Shown here in pieces: positions 63,953 through 64,000 of a DNA stretch of 64,000 nt. Origin of the DNA: Sipunculus nudus (Eukaryota; Annelida; Sipuncula; Golfingiida; Sipunculidae); assembly GCA_026874595.1 (NCBI GenBank), contig CM049313.1, forward strand, positions 28,146,008 to 28,210,007, in the 5' to 3' direction. Positions within the stretch are counted from its first letter, which is position 1, and each line of letters starts with the position of its first letter. A model generated the notes under the pieces. It was not told the DNA's origin. It worked only from the letters and a program-made list of their open reading frames with translations, and did not search any database. The position numbers were made by a program, and so were the translations under genes.

Positions 63953-64000
63953 ATGACCGCTTCATTTGGTCTCAAAAATAGGAAAAACATGCGCGACCAG
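63953..64000 (+). repeat. Right-edge partial monomer
   Basis: The first 48 bases of another monomer, of ordinary sequence, so the array runs past the right end of the window. Confidence 0.97.

Larger units (their letters stand above)
1..64000. repeat. 309-bp satellite tandem array filling the window
   Basis: The sequence repeats with a 309-bp period from first to last base, always in the same orientation. Landmarks such as ATGACCGCTTCATTTGGTCT, GGAAAAACATGCGCGACC and CCTGTTAACAG recur once per period. Monomer starts run 306, 615, 924 and so on to 63953. The arithmetic closes exactly with 204 near-309-bp units, five 187-bp units, twelve 1-bp deletions, two 2-bp deletions and one 1-bp insertion. 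Monomers differ mostly by substitutions. No unrelated DNA interrupts the array. This is typical of a eukaryotic heterochromatic satellite. The family is not one I recognise, so centromeric, pericentromeric or subtelomeric location is inference. An rDNA spacer subrepeat is possible but unlikely at this length without any rRNA sequence. Confidence 0.98.

Noticed and set aside
1-64000. CRISPR array or bacterial repeat locus
   Set aside because: There are no short repeats with unique spacers; the whole 309-bp unit repeats, and no cas-like or other bacterial genes are present.
1-64000. CENP-B box
   Set aside because: I looked for a TTCG-NNNN-A-NN-CGGG core on both strands of the monomer and saw none; centromere function cannot be argued from this motif.
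1-64000. Internal transposable element or retroviral fragment
   Set aside because: Scanning for departures from the 309-bp period found only small indels and the 122-bp deletions; no foreign insert, target-site duplication or terminal repeat is present.

Overview
The whole window is one satellite-DNA array. It is a head-to-tail tandem repeat of a 309-bp monomer (about 42% G+C), every copy in the same orientation, with no single-copy sequence, transposon insertion, inversion or recognisable gene in 64 kb. Setting the monomer start at ATGACCGCTT, I count 204 near-full-length monomers (307-310 bp; the first lacks its opening 4 bases at the window edge), 5 shortened monomers of 187 bp, and a 48-base start of the next monomer at 63953-64000. 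This accounts for every base. The scale and purity point to a eukaryotic heterochromatic (centromeric, pericentromeric or subtelomeric) satellite. I do not recognise the monomer and cannot name the species. Monomer CpG is depleted (6 seen against about 14 expected from base composition), and two CpG sites vary mainly by C>T or G>A, which suggests a CpG-methylating genome (inference).

Labels used below are mine and rest on diagnostic bases. A = ccgaag plus agggttcc. B = cttataagc plus ccaagg. C = ctggagg, gattaaaaac and gggggcggctt. D = ggtgacc plus agggttcc, often ending gttaagaggttc and aatagatg. E = gaaacaagg, catgagttatttag. F = cgctttatttgg, cacttcatg, tattccgggg. P = ggtcccaaaaatagaaaa.

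Layout. 1-16.7 kb: A-D monomers with short multi-monomer duplications (3-4 monomers). 16.7-20.8 kb: E-F dimers and the first 187-bp monomers. 18.4-37 kb: a 23-monomer higher-order repeat (6,984 bp) present as one complete copy, a second copy that gained an extra trimer and lacks its last two monomers, and a partial third copy. 33.45-50.75 kb: two adjacent, almost identical copies of an 8,649-bp, 28-monomer higher-order repeat, which itself contains a 5-monomer duplication (1,544 bp). 50.75-64 kb: a more heterogeneous domain with E-F, P and CAGCGCATC monomers, a 1,113-bp duplication carrying a 187-bp monomer, and no long higher-order repeat.

No proteins are predicted to be made here. Because 309 is divisible by 3, open frames of 61-168 codons recur with the monomer period, and I treat them as by-products. 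What the window offers is a readable record of unequal exchange: nested higher-order repeats, breakpoints narrowed to windows of about 12-120 bp inside chimeric monomers, and a shared deletion junction spread to five sites.
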